A stretch of 64,000 nucleotides of DNA from Mesotaenium endlicherianum (Eukaryota; Streptophyta; Zygnematophyceae; Zygnematales; Mesotaeniaceae), in the NCBI GenBank assembly GCA_009602735.1, contig WELA01001462.1:29733-93732 (forward strand), in the 5' to 3' direction. Position numbers and translations under genes: made by a program. Shown piece by piece: positions 1 through 12,738 of this stretch; position 1 is the first letter of the stretch, and the number at the start of each line of letters is the position of its first letter. The notes beneath the pieces were generated by a model. The model was not told where the DNA came from, did no database searches, and saw only the letters and a program-made list of their open reading frames with translations.

Positions 1-1341
1 AGGGGGTGCTTCTGCTTTGCTTGGTGATGTGAGACGTCGGATCACCCTGAGTGTTTGTCCTTCACCCTCCTGGTCAGGGGCAGGCGGGCGGGCGGCGGGC
101 GGGCGGGCGGCATTGCAGGAGCTGAGGAGCATGAGCTGGAGCTGATGACGATGTGGGCGCTGCCATTTGGCGGCAACTGCGTGGAGTGCGTCAAGGGCGC
201 CATCCCCAACCTCGCGCTCGAGCTCAGCTTTGCTTTTAGGATTGGGGTCCCAAATTAGGATTTCGGGTGCGGGATTGAGAGGCTGGGTCTTCGTAGTAGG
301 GCTTTGGCAGAAGCAGGGCTTGATAGGTAGGATGTTGCCATCCCCAACCTCAAGCTCAAGCTCAGGCTGGCATTTAGGGCTTTGAGGTTAAGGCCTGCGC
401 CTGGGTAGCGGCAACTCAACGACATTCTCGAACTCGCGCTCGAGCTCAGGTTGGATTGTGTAGGGTTTAGGGTTCAGGTTTTGGGCCGGGGTCGGAGCAG
501 GGCTTCAAAGAGCGGTGGTACATCCGACCTTCCGCTTGAGCTCAGGTTGGCATTCAGAGCTTTACGTTCCGTGGCCTGGGTGGGAGTTTGGGCTCAACCA
601 AACAACACTGTTCCCCTTTGCAACCTCGCGTTTGATTTCTGTCATCCCACAGACTATATGCGAGTGCCTACCAATTGTAATTTGTGGAGATGCTTCTCTC
701 ACGGAACTTCTCGCACAGGAACTCAAACTGGAGGGGAATGACCAGGCGAATAAAGCTTGGTGCCTACTATTGTTACTGTGAACTTGCAAACATTTAGTCG
801 ACCACACCCTCCTAACATTAGTGTAGAGAGTATCAAGTGCAGATATCCAGATGTGTGTCTCAGTGTAAACATTTGTTAATAGAAAGGCCACAAAGGTCCT
901 CAAATTCATCCATGTGTACAAACTGCATGTGTTCGCTTGCTGATGCTTCTTGAGGTTCTCAAGCCATCTTGCCACTATTTCATAGGCGGCTGATATCAAC
1001 TTTAACTCTTAAGTATGACTAGAGTAAGCACTATAGCACGCAAATATTTGCCACCATTGAATGAGAGCAAGCAGGTAACACCTCACTATGTTCAAAGTCA
1101 TTAAGATATGTATGCCTATGTAGATTAAAAACTGTGCTCGTCCACTCTAAAACCATACAACTAATATGGACCATTTTTTATGCCCCTGCGTTCTAAATGT
1201 ATCTTGTCCTTTGACTTCATCCATACCTTACTACCTCATAACCTGCTTACTTCTTATCACCACCTGGTTTGAATCTAAAACTTACTGCTCTTTGCCGACT
1301 ACAACGCAGAGAGTCTGCAAGTGCCTCGTTTGTCCGGTTTG
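1..1341. other. GC-rich left end, then AT-rich spacer, no assigned gene
   Basis: The first 260 bases are GC-rich and hold a short open frame on the plus strand (55-258) that could be the tail of a gene lying outside the window, but I do not recognise it. Bases 562-999 carry a 145-codon minus-strand open frame without recognisable domains. The rest shows no convincing coding structure. Confidence 0.4.
200..560. repeat. Four degenerate copies of a CTCGAGCTCAG-type motif
   Basis: A motif close to AACCTCGCGCTCGAGCTCAG recurs in degenerate form near 206-229, 343-370, 427-450 and 522-550, each time followed by a related stretch such as GGCATTTAGGGCTTT. Spacing is irregular (about 80-140 bases), so this is a decayed tandem array rather than a satellite. 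A short TTTAGGG-like string inside it (about 465-475) resembles the plant telomere unit but occurs only about twice. Confidence 0.45.
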
Positions 1342-1664
1342 TCACATGTCGCGTAGTCCTCTTCTAGACTGTAAGGCAAGGGCGGCTGTGATGCCTTGCA
1401 CAAGTGCTGATGCCACATTGTTGGCCAGATTAGGAGGCAGTACGTGCATGGCCATCAAGTCTTGCAGAACGTTACGAACTCTGGCAGGATCTACACAACT
1501 AGCAAACACATCGCAATGGTCAGCCCTGTGTAGATGTGGCGGGCTCATAGTCATGACATAGTGCTCCTCTGAGCTCGAGACACCGGTGTGCACTTTCTCC
1601 ACAGCCAAAACTTCAACAAGATGACAACCATTCAAGTTCATGACCCGCTTGTTGTATGCACCTT
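1342..1664 (-). CDS. Possible terminal exon of an unidentified gene
   Basis: On the minus strand an open frame of about 107 codons ends in TGA at 1342-1344. At its upstream edge, next to 1665, there is a plausible 3' splice site (TGATGTAACAG). The product is of normal composition, with short motifs such as VEVLAVEKVHTGV and NVLQDLMAMHVLPPN, and codon use looks protein-like. I do not recognise the family and found no convincing upstream exon in 1700-3160. It could be a real last exon, a pseudogene remnant or a chance frame. Confidence 0.25.
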
Positions 1665-1699
1665 CTGTTACATCAGTTACATAGAGGATTCATAGGTGC

Positions 1700-3164
1700 A
1701 TGCGCAAGCGTAGAGAATGAGCAATCTTCACTACAGTAAAATAAAGTTAATGGATCAGTGATCTTGAGCATGTCCCCAAGCAGGTCTCAGGCAGCTATGA
1801 TGTTCAAGATCAATACAGAACCTTGATTGAAACCAAGGGTCTCCTACACGAGGATATCTTCAAAAGGCTCAAACACGTAATCTAGTGGCCTCCGAGGACT
1901 AGAGCTAGACTTGCTGGAAGGAGCTACCTCTTCCAAATGATGCTACTGACATGTTCTTCAACCCTTGTTCTCTACATCATATTTCAAAGCTTAAAACAGA
2001 TGCCCAACCCAGACGTGGCTATATGAATCATACTCATCACTCTTTTGTGAAAGCATATTATGAGTGTCGATTGTCATTTAGCCGTAAATCTTCTCCTCCT
2101 TCCTGATGCCACTATTGCGTTCTTAACATTGTTTGCAGTTACACAATCAGGACTCCACAACTGATCAGGACGACACTTAGCTTCGTACCTGGAGGCGGCA
2201 GCGAGTTTAAATCTTGCAAAGCGAAAGCAGACGTGCAGGGAAATGTGCTCCCATCGTCCATCCCATCAGGCACCTTTCCTTCACACGAGGGTGGCATCGT
2301 CTTCTTCTCAAAGCTAATTAGTCCTGTAATTATCCTGTGAAGTACAGCCTCGTTTCGACCCCGAAAGATAGCGACAACGCCTCGTCCAAATTAGATACGG
2401 ATAAAATGCTACCTAGGCTTGCTCCAGTGGGAGGAGCTTCGGAACATTGCCGAAAGACACTCTATTAGGAAAAGCCTGCCTGTGGCTACCTTGAGCAGCT
2501 CTTGAGCTATGATGCTTTACTTATATGAGGTATTTATGAAGCACATCAACATAAAGACATCGGTACCAAGCCTCCCATGTTAAAAAAGAAGGCCGAAACT
2601 CGTGGAGGTTGAGAGCTTTCGACGGCTCCCGATGACGTTTCCGAAGGCTGAAATTTACTTGATTTAAGAAGAATTAAGCACGATGGTGAATGGAGCTTCG
2701 ATACTGCTGGTGAACACTGAACAGGCACTGAGCAGTGACGCCGACTGGCGTCAGTGAACGTCCCCGCTACGAGAATACACGAATGCTTTCGGACTATAAT
2801 GTCGGCGCTCATGTCAGATGCCTACTACTCACTGCTTGCTTACTCACAACTCACGACTCGCGACTCACGTGGACTCAATAATTAGTTTCACACACCTGCA
2901 GAGCAAGCAATTCACAGGGCATGGTACAATTGGTACAAATTGGAACTTCGAACACATTCTCCCGCTAACCTAGCTTGGTCTTTGTCTGTATACACCTCCT
3001 TTTCCCGCTGAAAGTCAGTGGCTCCGAAAATAAGTTTCGGTGTTATGAGATTTGAACTCGGAAGTGTACATGTAGAATCACCTTGAGAACTTGCCAGTGA
3101 CATCGCAGAATGAAGAGGATTTTGAGGCGAGCCATCTCATGATGTCGTGGTAACCCTTATAGCA
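1700..3164. other. Spacer upstream of the AT-hook gene
   Basis: Balanced to AT-rich sequence with short open frames only. I see no exon with supported splice borders, RNA gene or mobile element. The last few hundred bases must include the promoter and 5' UTR of the AT-hook gene starting at 3165, but no clear core element stands out. Confidence 0.4.
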
Positions 3165-5135
3165 ATGACGTCTGAACCGCTCCCTATGGCTGTTGAGCGG
3201 TCCGGGGAGGAATTTGTTAAGAAGGAGGTAGAAGTGCCAGTTCAAGGGTCGGCTGATGAGACTGTGGACATGGGCAAACCAGCAGGTACTAACGATTATC
3301 AACGAGGGGACAAAAAGTGGCTCAAAAGACGCTCTTATTAGCAAATTGTAGTGTCTGTCCTTTGATTTGACTTAGCAATATGAGCTGAGCTACGTCAAAC
3401 ATGTAGGTCGGTTATTATTCTGACGAATGTTCATCAACGAGGCAGCATGTTTTCAGAACTTGATGCAACTATTCTTGACTTCTATAGTTGAGGTGGATCT
3501 CTTGAAAGACGCTTCATATTTTATGGCTTTGATGCAGGCGTCGAAGAAGTGACCGCAGCAGACGAGGTTCTAACAGCCATTGAAACAGCGGCAAAAGATG
3601 TATTTAAACCTCCAATGCGAATTGGCCATTAAGTGGAAAATTTTATATGGGCATACAATATTTTGTCATGTGGGCAGATTCTGCTTGCTCTTGGACGCTG
3701 GTCGATAAGATATGATTGCAAGAATCACAGGAGCATTCTAAACGCTGTGCCTGTACGAATTGTGCAAGTTCTGTGACGGTGTTAAGCAGTGGTCTATCTC
3801 TGGAGTGCTTGATTTGAAATGGCGGGACAACTTACACCTATGATGCAGGATAAGGCTTTTAGAATGCCTGAAATGACAGGTCTTGGTCTATTTCTGAGCG
3901 GTTGCCAATGTATGTACTGCAGGAAGGCACGTTAGGAGGTGGATCAGCACTTGTTGGACGGAAGTTGAAGAAGCGCTTTGGAAGGAAATTCTTTAAGGGG
4001 GAGGTTAAGGGCTGGGATCAGGGAGATTTGTGGTATCACGTAAGTGTACTTTCTGCCCTGTGCTGCTAGCAAGCTCTAAAATGCTGAGGAGGGTGTGTTC
4101 TTGTTCGTAACATTCTTCAGACGTGTCTCAATGTTAACAGTTGATATCATTTTGCTTGTTTGCATGGTAGATTGAGTACGAAGATGGAGATACCGAAGAT
4201 CTGCACTGGAAAGAGCTGGAGCCCCTGCTTGTTGACTCACATGAGAGTGGTACGCCCCAAAAACAAAAGAAGCGACAAGGCCAGCAGAAGCTTTCAACAC
4301 GGTGAGGTCCTTATAGTTTTCTGCTTCGTTGATGCTTTGCGGAGCCCATTAATCTTCTCAAAATTCTGGACATATAGGAAGTAATTTATCTGGTCTCAAT
4401 AGTCTTACGGCCCACTCGTGTGTCTTTGTGTATTTTCATACTCTAGCTTGTAACCACCTCACAAACTCACAGCTTGTTGAATTTATTTCTTCCTTTTCTC
4501 TTTGTGCACTTGTATTGTCAGCACTAGCAAACGACGATCAAAAGATGCTGAAGAAGCACCAGAGGAGGAGACTGTTGCAGGAACACCAGATGATGTAAAG
4601 AAGCCTGTACTAAACACGGCAAAAGAGGAGGTACCTTTAGTAGAGGCTGGTGAAATAGAACAAGCAGCGTTAGGCAAGCCGGATATCCAAACAGAAATTG
4701 GCACAAGCTTAGTAGAGAAGGCTCTTGCTGAGTTAACTCAAGTCAACAAATTATTAGTGTCTGAGACAGGCGTAGCAGCTGATGCTGAAGGGGGCGCAGG
4801 AATGGAAATAGAGCAAGCAACAGATCGGAAGGATGAAGGACTGATCGAGGGGACGGAGAGTAAAGCAGGGCCATTAGAGGCGGCCCAAGAGATACCGAAG
4901 CCGAAGAGGAGGGGCAGGCCGCCAAAAATAAGTGCTGTTCGGAAGGATGAAGAAGGCAGTGGACCACCTGGGGCTGAGCCATTGTTGGAAAAAAAAAGAG
5001 GAAGGCCAAGTAAAGATGGAGGTCAAAGTGAAGGTACTCCTGTGCAGACATCGACGAATGGAGGAGTAGCAGTTCCCATTGAGCAGGTGCCAGGAAAGAA
5101 GAAAGTGGGGAGGCCACCCAAACGAATTGCTGTGG

Positions 5136-5169
<34 letters not shown>

Positions 5170-6437
5170 TACTAATGTGACAGAGGGAGAGGCACCAGCT
5201 TTAGATGGCAAAGAAGCACCTGAAGTGACAGGTGGCAAGGATGGCGATGGGGAGGTGCCCATGGGCCGAGGAAAGCGCAACAAAAAAGCTGCTAAAGTGT
5301 ATACAGATACGGACGTGGTTCATTCGAAGAAGAAGCCTGCGCCCCGAGACAGTGCATTTGACGATGCAGTGAAGAAGGCTGCGAAGCAGCCGGGGCCCGG
5401 GAAGGCTCTTGTGGGCTCGAAAGTCTGGAAGGAATTTAATGGTGTCTTGTACGAGGGCATGGTGCAGCGCTTCAGCCCCACAAGTTTCTTCTACAGGGTC
5501 AGTGTGGTGCCATGCTTGTGATGGCTTTCTTTCTGCCTTCTGATTCTCTGGAGAAAATATATTATTTCGTCCAGCCGATATATATCTTTGTCACATGAGT
5601 TGCATTGCTTCAGCTATCATCAGCGCACTCTCGAGTCTTGTGGCAACTTCTCATTGGCGGTGGAAGCGGCCAGGTGACTGACGTTGCTCTTCTGTCGTCA
5701 CCGCCCGTATCATCAATCAGACTTTCCGCTGAGTACTCTTGTTGTTCTCATTGTGAATGTCCTGTTCTTTGTTGATGCCGTAATGTCTCCTTCATTGCCC
5801 CCTCAACTTGGATTAACTTGGCCCCTACGTTACTCCTTCCTCCCGCTGTGTGCAGGTCCTCTACACTGATGGGGACCTTGAGGACTTGGACTGGGAGGAG
5901 CTGCAGACTGTCCTCTCTCCCCAAGGTACGGCCAGGCTGGCGACCGAAGCACGAGGTAATGAAGCAGAGGCTCTGACATTTGGCAAGAATCTGACATCGC
6001 CTGAGGTACTACCGGGCACTACCGAGGGTACTATTGAGGGGAATTGCAGCAAGGGAAATAGCATCCCTCATAAGGAGGTAGCCAGAGAAGGCACCACAAG
6101 TCCTCTAGAAGGTACCAGTGGGGATGGAGGAGCTTCTGGCAAGGAAGCCGACGTTGCGGCTGCTCCTCCGCTGAAGTCCAACACTGCCGGGGAGGGCGCT
6201 TGTCCTCTAGAAGGGGCCGGTGGGGATGGTGAATCTGTTGGCAAAGAGACCATACCGCCTGGTTCTCCAGAGAAGGCCAGCAACATCAGAGAGGGCTCTA
6301 GTGCTTTAGAAGGTGCAAGTGGGGATGACAAAGCTATTGGCAAGGACGCCATCATTGCGCCTGCTCCTCCAGACGAGAACTTGGCCGCACCAGCTGCAGA
6401 TGAGAGTGTATCTCTTGAGCCTGGCAAAGGGAGTTGA
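3165..6437 (+). CDS. AT-hook protein with two Tudor/Agenet-like modules (probable chromatin reader)
   Basis: Six-exon model: 3165-3285, 3538-3599, 3923-4039, 4171-4301, 4522-5497, 5856-6437 (662 residues; all junctions keep frame). Module 1 (about residues 70-125) combines KLKKRFGRKFFKGEV with IEYEDGDTEDLHWKEL. Module 2 (about 438-492) combines KVWKEFNGVLYEGMV with VLYTDGDLEDLDWEEL. Between them lie three AT-hook cores: KRRGRPPK (about 270), KKRGRPSK (about 301) and KVGRPPKR (about 337), followed by a poly-Ala run. The pairing resembles the Tudor-like domains of plant PTM and DIR17 proteins, which are linked to chromatin binding. Nuclear DNA and histone binding is inferred. The C-terminal 170 residues are low-complexity and acidic, with repeated Pro/Gly/Glu segments. 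The exon 2 donor (GTATTT at 3600) is weak and is the least certain border. TGTAA strings lie about 155-170 bases after the stop. Confidence 0.8.
5137..5167 (+). repeat. (GCT)n coding microsatellite
   Basis: About ten GCT/CTG triplets inside exon 5 of the AT-hook gene encode an uninterrupted alanine run just after the third AT-hook. Length variation between strains would be expected. Confidence 0.85.
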
Positions 6438-8852
6438 CGATGCAAAGAAATAGTAAATGGAGATGGCCGTATAACGTAGGGCTTACATAGCTGTTAATAC
6501 AGATACTAAAAGAGTAAGTTGCCAAGTGCTCTAGCTGCTAGGACTCTCTCATATCTGCAGTAGTAGTTAATCTCCACTCCCTGTTGCGTGATGTAAAGCG
6601 CTGTAAGGAGCTCTGGCAGAAAGTAACATCAACTTAACGGTGTGTGTGTGTAAACAACTGGTCTTTATACCTCTTTTTCTTCTGGTCCGATGTTTGGCGT
6701 TCGGTGGCGAGGGGTATCAAGGCCGACAATGAAGCAATGTCGCATATATTGACTGTAGGGGCGGGCAATTTGTATGCTACTTGTTCCTTCTTGTTACAGC
6801 TCCTCTCCGTTGCTTGGAGCCGTAGGAAGTCTTCTGGAGCTGAATTTGTCAGCAAAGTTGGGAACTGACTGCCTTTTTTTGTCGATGAATGGAAGCACTG
6901 TAAAGCTGTGGGGAGGTTTTGGATGTGCTGATCCAAGTGTTGTGTTTCCATCGCGCACAAGAAGTACCAACAGACAGACATAAAGCCTGCGAATACCTTC
7001 TCCCTCTGATGGTTGAGTCGTCCAGGGCCAACTGCAGGATTGGCGCGGGACATGACGCCTGCTTGTCATCCGGTGCGCATGTATTAATATATATTCCTCC
7101 ACCTACTGAAATAGTGTATCTGCCTCATAAAAGTTGCTTCCTACATAGCGCAGTCTGGACCCCTAGCAACAAACTGATCCATGTGGGGGCTAGTGATATA
7201 AACATGGGTGTCATAGGTACACGCGTGCATATGAAGTTTGCTCCTTGGTGGTTTTGTTCAAAGTATGCATAGGCTACTTTTGTGAGTCTTTGTGTGGTTC
7301 AGCTTCCAGCTCTTCTGGTCTAGGAACAGTTGCTCTAGCTGCTTAGTATTTGCTTGGACTCTTAACAAGCTTGAATGCATGACAGTCACTTTTCTGGTTA
7401 TTACTGCGAATCTATAATTTAGGTGCGTTGAAGTGAGCTTCATCATATGTAACTATACTGGGAGCTGAGTAATTTACAGCAGCTCAGGGTATTTACTGGC
7501 TGCTTTACATCTATTTTGCTTTTGCACTGACTACTATTCAACCAGCAACCACTTGTAGGTCGCGACACTTATTTGTAAGGTTACCCCAGGCTACAAGGTA
7601 CGGCACTGCAAATATACAACCAGCAATACAATACTAGCTACTGATGTCTACTATGCGGATCATAATGCTTTTCTTAATTGGATTTGTGTAGCAAGTGCAT
7701 TGATAGTCCTCTGAATCATCATCACTTACTTTTTACCGTTTTGGGACAAGTTATGTTTTTTTATACTTATTTTATGAATAAATCTCTTATTTTTTTACCA
7801 CTCCGTCCATTTTGGGACGGGACACGGTCTTTCAATTCAATCTGTCTCTATTTGAGGGGGCCCCCCCCCCACAGTTAGGTTGAAAGGGGCACAGACTAAC
7901 TGGATATATCTGAGAAAGAGACCTGATTTTTCTCAACAACACTATAAAAGACGTTGTTACACACTATGGTGTACCTCCGAAATACCCTCAGGGCCTGCAA
8001 ATTAAGCGCGCATATAAGACTGGTGACCAATCCTTTGCGCCAGACGAAGTTGACCAATGCTTTTTCTTAACTCAGCTGAAAGTGCATTGTTTTGTATGAA
8101 GCGTGCGCGCTGTTGAGCACTATTGTGTATCATGATTCACAGGATGCAGTTCCTTTGCCCATGTGTCCTTCTATCACTCTGAGACATTCAATAAGCTTCA
8201 AGAGTGAAGCTTGACACTTCTAGAGAAACAAGTCTGAGCTCAACACATCACTAATCCTCCCCCATTTACGTACGAGAGAAAATTCCTCAGAACCAACCTC
8301 ATATTGTAATACGCAATGGTCTACTGACACAGTTGTACTTACTACGCAAATACTAACTTTTAAGTGTAATGATTGATTTGTCTACTAATGCAGCATTCAT
8401 TTACTCAACGCGTGCCTAATATATAGCACTTAAGAACTTCACGAATAGCTTCTCGCTTTACGCATCATATCAAGTTCAGCATGCGTGTATACTGTCCAAA
8501 TACCCCATCTATTGCTTTCGGAACATGGCCTTACTACAATACACACGGGAAAATAGCACGCCTTTGAGCTGGATAAGCATCAAACTTCAGCTTGTACCAT
8601 TTGTGCGTCTCAATAGCTGTCAATGTTAGATTGACGACCTGCAGAGGAAGGGAAAAAAATCAGATGTCAGCTGTAATTGTAGCTCACAAAGAGATGACAC
8701 TTCACTGTGAACCCCCCATACTCCCAATGTCACCTCCAAACAGCCAACATCAAGCTTCCGATGAGTGTGTGCAGCCTTCCCGCGCCGTCAGTTCATCTCA
8801 CACTGCCTGTTGTTTTTTGCGTGACCAGGTCTGCTAACTTCACATTGACACT
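6438..8852. other. AT-rich intergenic region between two convergent genes
   Basis: This holds the 3' flank of the AT-hook gene (plus) and of the polyprenol reductase gene (minus). No open frame here has supported splice sites or a recognisable domain. A run of Gs passing directly into ten Cs at about 7856-7870 is odd and may be an assembly or sequencing irregularity. Nothing else stands out. Confidence 0.5.
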
Positions 8853-11800
8853 TTAGGCAGCAACCGCTGCAATAAATTTATAAGCTCGTAAAATTTTCTG
8901 AAAAACATCCCATTCTACTGAAACCAGAGATTGTAACGTCAGTGGCCCCCAGGTCCAGGTGCTCACCTATCAGTGCATAATGGTGATCCTGATGAGTCAG
9001 CTCGTGAGCTTTCAAGAGGCCACCAGTAGCGGGCTAAGAGAAAAACAAAGAAAAAATAGCCTGCTGACTTACCACCCAGAGTAGAATGAGCCACATCATC
9101 AAGCTCCGCCCCCCAGTGGCAACGAGCCATCCGCAGTACAGCACCTGCCGGGAAACACATGCGTCACCAGCACGCACACGGAAACACCGCCCCCTGAAAC
9201 TCAGCTCAGCTGACATAGCAACGGCACCGTTGCCACCAGACCTAACGCAAGCAGTTCACGACTAGTGCCAACGAGAGTAGCAGCTGCTGCAGCTGCAGCA
9301 GCAGCAGCAGCAGTAGCGTCCTTGCATAAGCCACGGGCGCCAGCTCCCTATGCCAGTTCTCCACTTTCATGTCCAGATGGCGCCGTGCCAAGCTTTCTGC
9401 TGCTCATACCTTCCCTACTCATGCCAGACAGTTGAGACTGTGACAGGCTCGCCAGTCACCTGCAGGAAGCAGCAAGTCTACACCGCAGAGAACATGCCCT
9501 CATTGGACTTTGGGAGTGAGCGTTGCCAGAGAGGCAAGCCAGCTGACTTCAGCCTCCTACTGGTCAATTGGCTGAGAATAAGCAAGGCGGCCGGTCTGCC
9601 CTGCAAGATGAGGAGGAAGAGGGGGAAAGGAGGGCGCGGCAATGCGTACAATCTCAGCCAGGTAGTGAGCGCACGAGACGAGCGCAAACCAGTCGCCATG
9701 TGGCACTCGGTACTGCCCCCCGCCCGCTGCTTCACCTGCTCTGCGGGGGGCTCTCAGAGCAGCCTGCAGGTTCCCCCCCCCCCAAACACACACACACATA
9801 TTGACGTTGTTCATTACATTACTGCCACATGTCACACCCTGTGCTTGCTTGCCTGAGGGCATCCAAGGACCATGCAAGCTCCTTCTGCGTGTGCGCACGC
9901 TTACCAACCACTTCAAGTGCGTGAGTCAACAGCCCAGCCAGCATGAAGGAAGTTTGGGGCCTGGTGAAAAGGAAAGGGAGCAAGCCAGAGCGACAGGTGG
10001 ACAGACATGAGAGACGGGGGAAGGGAGAGCACGCAGACAGAGCTCGAGCTCACCAGAATGGAATGGCACCGCCACTGGTGCCAGCTGCCCCACACATACA
10101 CAGCTGCCCCAATCACGTGCCACCACCGCACGCACCCCAGCACAGCGACAAGAGACTGTCTAGCTCTGCTCTTCTGCCGCTGTCCTGCACAGTAGCCCGT
10201 TTGACCAAAGTCAGCCCTGGAAGTCAAACCTGACCGAAGGTCAACGCACACCCTATCATGACAAGTAGCACAATGTATTCTGCTGAGGGCTTTGGCTTGC
10301 AATTTTCACTACGAGTTGCTTATTAGGTGGCAAGAGGTACGACCCAATCGCACCACATGCCACTTTTTATGTCCTTACTATTGACCTGTCAATGCAGCTG
10401 CCATAATTACGCAATAACCAGTCAAGACTAAAATAGATGGATGCCAGCGCACCAATGTGAGGAGACAATTGCACAGAGTCACATTTCATGAATTGGAAGC
10501 AGAGTGAGTACCTGTGGGCTGTACCTGTACCAGCATGGCCAATGGGCTTCAGCCAGGTGTCCTCAAATAGCTGCCTCCCTGCTCGAACCAAGAGATCGTT
10601 CTCATGCTCCAGGTCTGCAGACCCTGTCGCTCCCACATCCTGTGTGGCCTCCTTGCTCGAACGTTGTCCTTCACGTCCACTTCCGGGCACATCGTGCAGA
10701 AGTTGGGCCCCCGACAAGGCGCCATGTGGCGGGCTGCCACTTGCCGCCGCTCCAGACCAGCTCAGGCTTTGAGCCTGATCTGGAGAGGCAGGAACACCAT
10801 GGAGAAGAAAAGAGAGGGGCAGAGCCGTGTAGTAGCTGCAACCAGCCACAAAGCGTGACGTGTGGAAGGAGCACAGAGAAGCAGCAGAGAGGATTACATC
10901 AGGAGCTCCACGGATGGGTGCAGAATGACATCACCCACATTGTTGATCTCGCAAGTGTCCTCGCCACGCAAGGTTGGAGGGCGGATTGGGGGGGGGGGGA
11001 ACAAATCCTGTGCCATGCAAGAGGTGGCCCCGCTGGGTGTCAATGAGGCAGAGGATGATGACGTGTCGCAAGCTGCGGCGCATGCCGCTTTAAAGCATCA
11101 AAAGCGGTTTCTGCAATTGAGGAGGGGGGGCTTTTGTGACTGGTGCACACCTGCAAGCTGCTTTCCCTCAATATGCACTCAAAAGTGCTCCCTCTCCTCA
11201 AGGCCAAGATTCATCAAGTACTATTAAAAATTGCCCTAAGGTAACCAATTCTAAGTGATCACGTGGTTTTTTCGTGGACGCTAAAGAATATTTAGTCTTT
11301 AAGTGTAAGAGATGTATTTGATAACATGGTCAACAGGGAAATAAAAAGGAGAAGTGATACACCTAAGAAAAGTGAAAAAAATAGAGAATGCCATAAGCGG
11401 CAAAGAACAGCTATTCTGACCCTTTCCCACATTCGGTGACTACAAAGATTAAGCAATGCGTTTACATGTGTAGCTGCTGTCGCAACTCACCTCAAACCAT
11501 ACAGGTACCCAAGGATGTGCATGCATGAACCAGGGCTGTATCTGGCCTTGATAGTAGCCTCGTACAGACGCCTCACTGAATGAATCTCCAGCATGCCAAG
11601 AAGCAACACCCTCTCGAAGCCCAGCACGTCACACACGCTGCCATCTGGCACAGCAATTATGAGACCAGCAGAAAGCCTCTGGTGGAGGCCACCTGGCAGC
11701 TTCTGGTGATTGCCAGGTGGAAAGCTCGAGAGAAAGGGGAACGAGGCGGCAATGAGAAGCAGCGCGGTCCAGATTGTGGCCAGGACATAAAAGTGTGCAA

Positions 11801-12738
11801 AATAACTCTGGGGGACGCTCCACCGCTACACCTCAGCCATCCACAAACGAACAAAACCGACATCAGAAACACGAACAAAGAATACGAAGCTCAACCAGGC
11901 ATGCAACATTCATTCCCCATCTTCACCTTTTACTAATATCCACAAGCAAGGAAGTGAAATGTGACACAAATGGTTAGAACACATGAAGTACAAAGAGCTG
12001 ATGAGATTACACTGCTAGACATCAAGAAAAAAGAAATGAAGCCCTCTCAGCAGTTGGTGCCTTAGAGCATTCAGGTTGGGCGTGTATCAGCACCCTACAC
12101 AATTATTAGGTCATAAACAACGGACTACATATTGGCCACAAGCGGACCACAGCCAGGACATGTTAAAAAGGTTCATCAGACAACAAGTTCAAAGACACAA
12201 GCAGAGGATGTAGACAACAAGGAATCTTAAGTGTAGTAAAGTGCTGAACATTCAGAGCTGCAAGAAGATTTGAACCCAGAAGTGTTTATCATACCAGGGT
12301 ATCCTGACTGCTCAGACCCACTCAGACACGCTCAGAAATGATAATAACGAGATTTGAGTCGGATCACGTCATTGCACAATACACGTCTCTGGTACGTCGA
12401 CCTCTTGAGAGCATCTATCATTAAGCTCGTACTTCTTAAATATCTGGTTATGTCATTATGGACTTTTGTTTCAATAACTGCAGGCACAAGCTTACCCAAA
12501 TAGCTGCAAACAACCTAGCAAAGTTTCGTCTACTTTGACCAGGTTCTTGTTTGACGCTTGTGCTCCAAAGCTTCCCTCTAGCTGAGCTAATCAACACAGC
12601 TGCACGGAACCCTGCCACATGGTGGAATGGGAGGGTAGCCGCACCAGCAGCAGCTGCAGCCAGGAACCAATAAGACTGCAATAGGGGCACCAACCACCAG
12701 GCCGCACCCAAGAGTGATGTTTCTATAAGTCCATTCAT
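8853..12738 (-). CDS. Polyprenol reductase (SRD5A3/DFG10-like, steroid 5-alpha-reductase family)
   Basis: Eight exons on the minus strand: 12738-12496, 11807-11491, 10835-10525, 10184-10054, 9763-9650, 9144-9073, 9033-8967, 8917-8853 (439 residues; phases agree throughout). Family landmarks appear in the expected order: FAHFYVLATIWTALL, HSVRRLYEATIKARYSP (matching the RRLYE block of SRD5A3), YYTALPLSF, GAAVYVWGSWHQWRCHSIL, YRVPHGDWFALVSCAHYLAEI split as in the family, and a TM segment with CGWLVATGG. The enzyme reduces the alpha-isoprene of polyprenol to dolichol in the ER membrane, feeding N-glycosylation. Human SRD5A3 has 318 residues; the extra length here is mostly a polar insert of about 100 residues in exons 3-4. 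The last two exons match the family poorly and lack a clear YPxxRxAxxPF ending, so the C-terminus is tentative. It lies head-to-tail downstream of the P450 gene. Confidence 0.85.
9277..9313. repeat. (CAG)n microsatellite in an intron
   Basis: A CAG/CTG-rich run, with about seven tandem CAG units at its core, lies between exons 5 and 6 of the polyprenol reductase gene and therefore appears non-coding. Confidence 0.7.

Noticed and set aside
463-478. Telomere-like TTTAGGG string
   Set aside because: Only about two units; too short for an interstitial telomere tract.
562-999. 145-codon minus-strand frame as a gene
   Set aside because: Composition is not convincingly protein-like and no domain or splice site supports it.
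9350-9856. 168-codon plus-strand frame
   Set aside because: It overlaps an intron and exon 5 of the polyprenol reductase gene on the other strand and is a GC-rich shadow frame.
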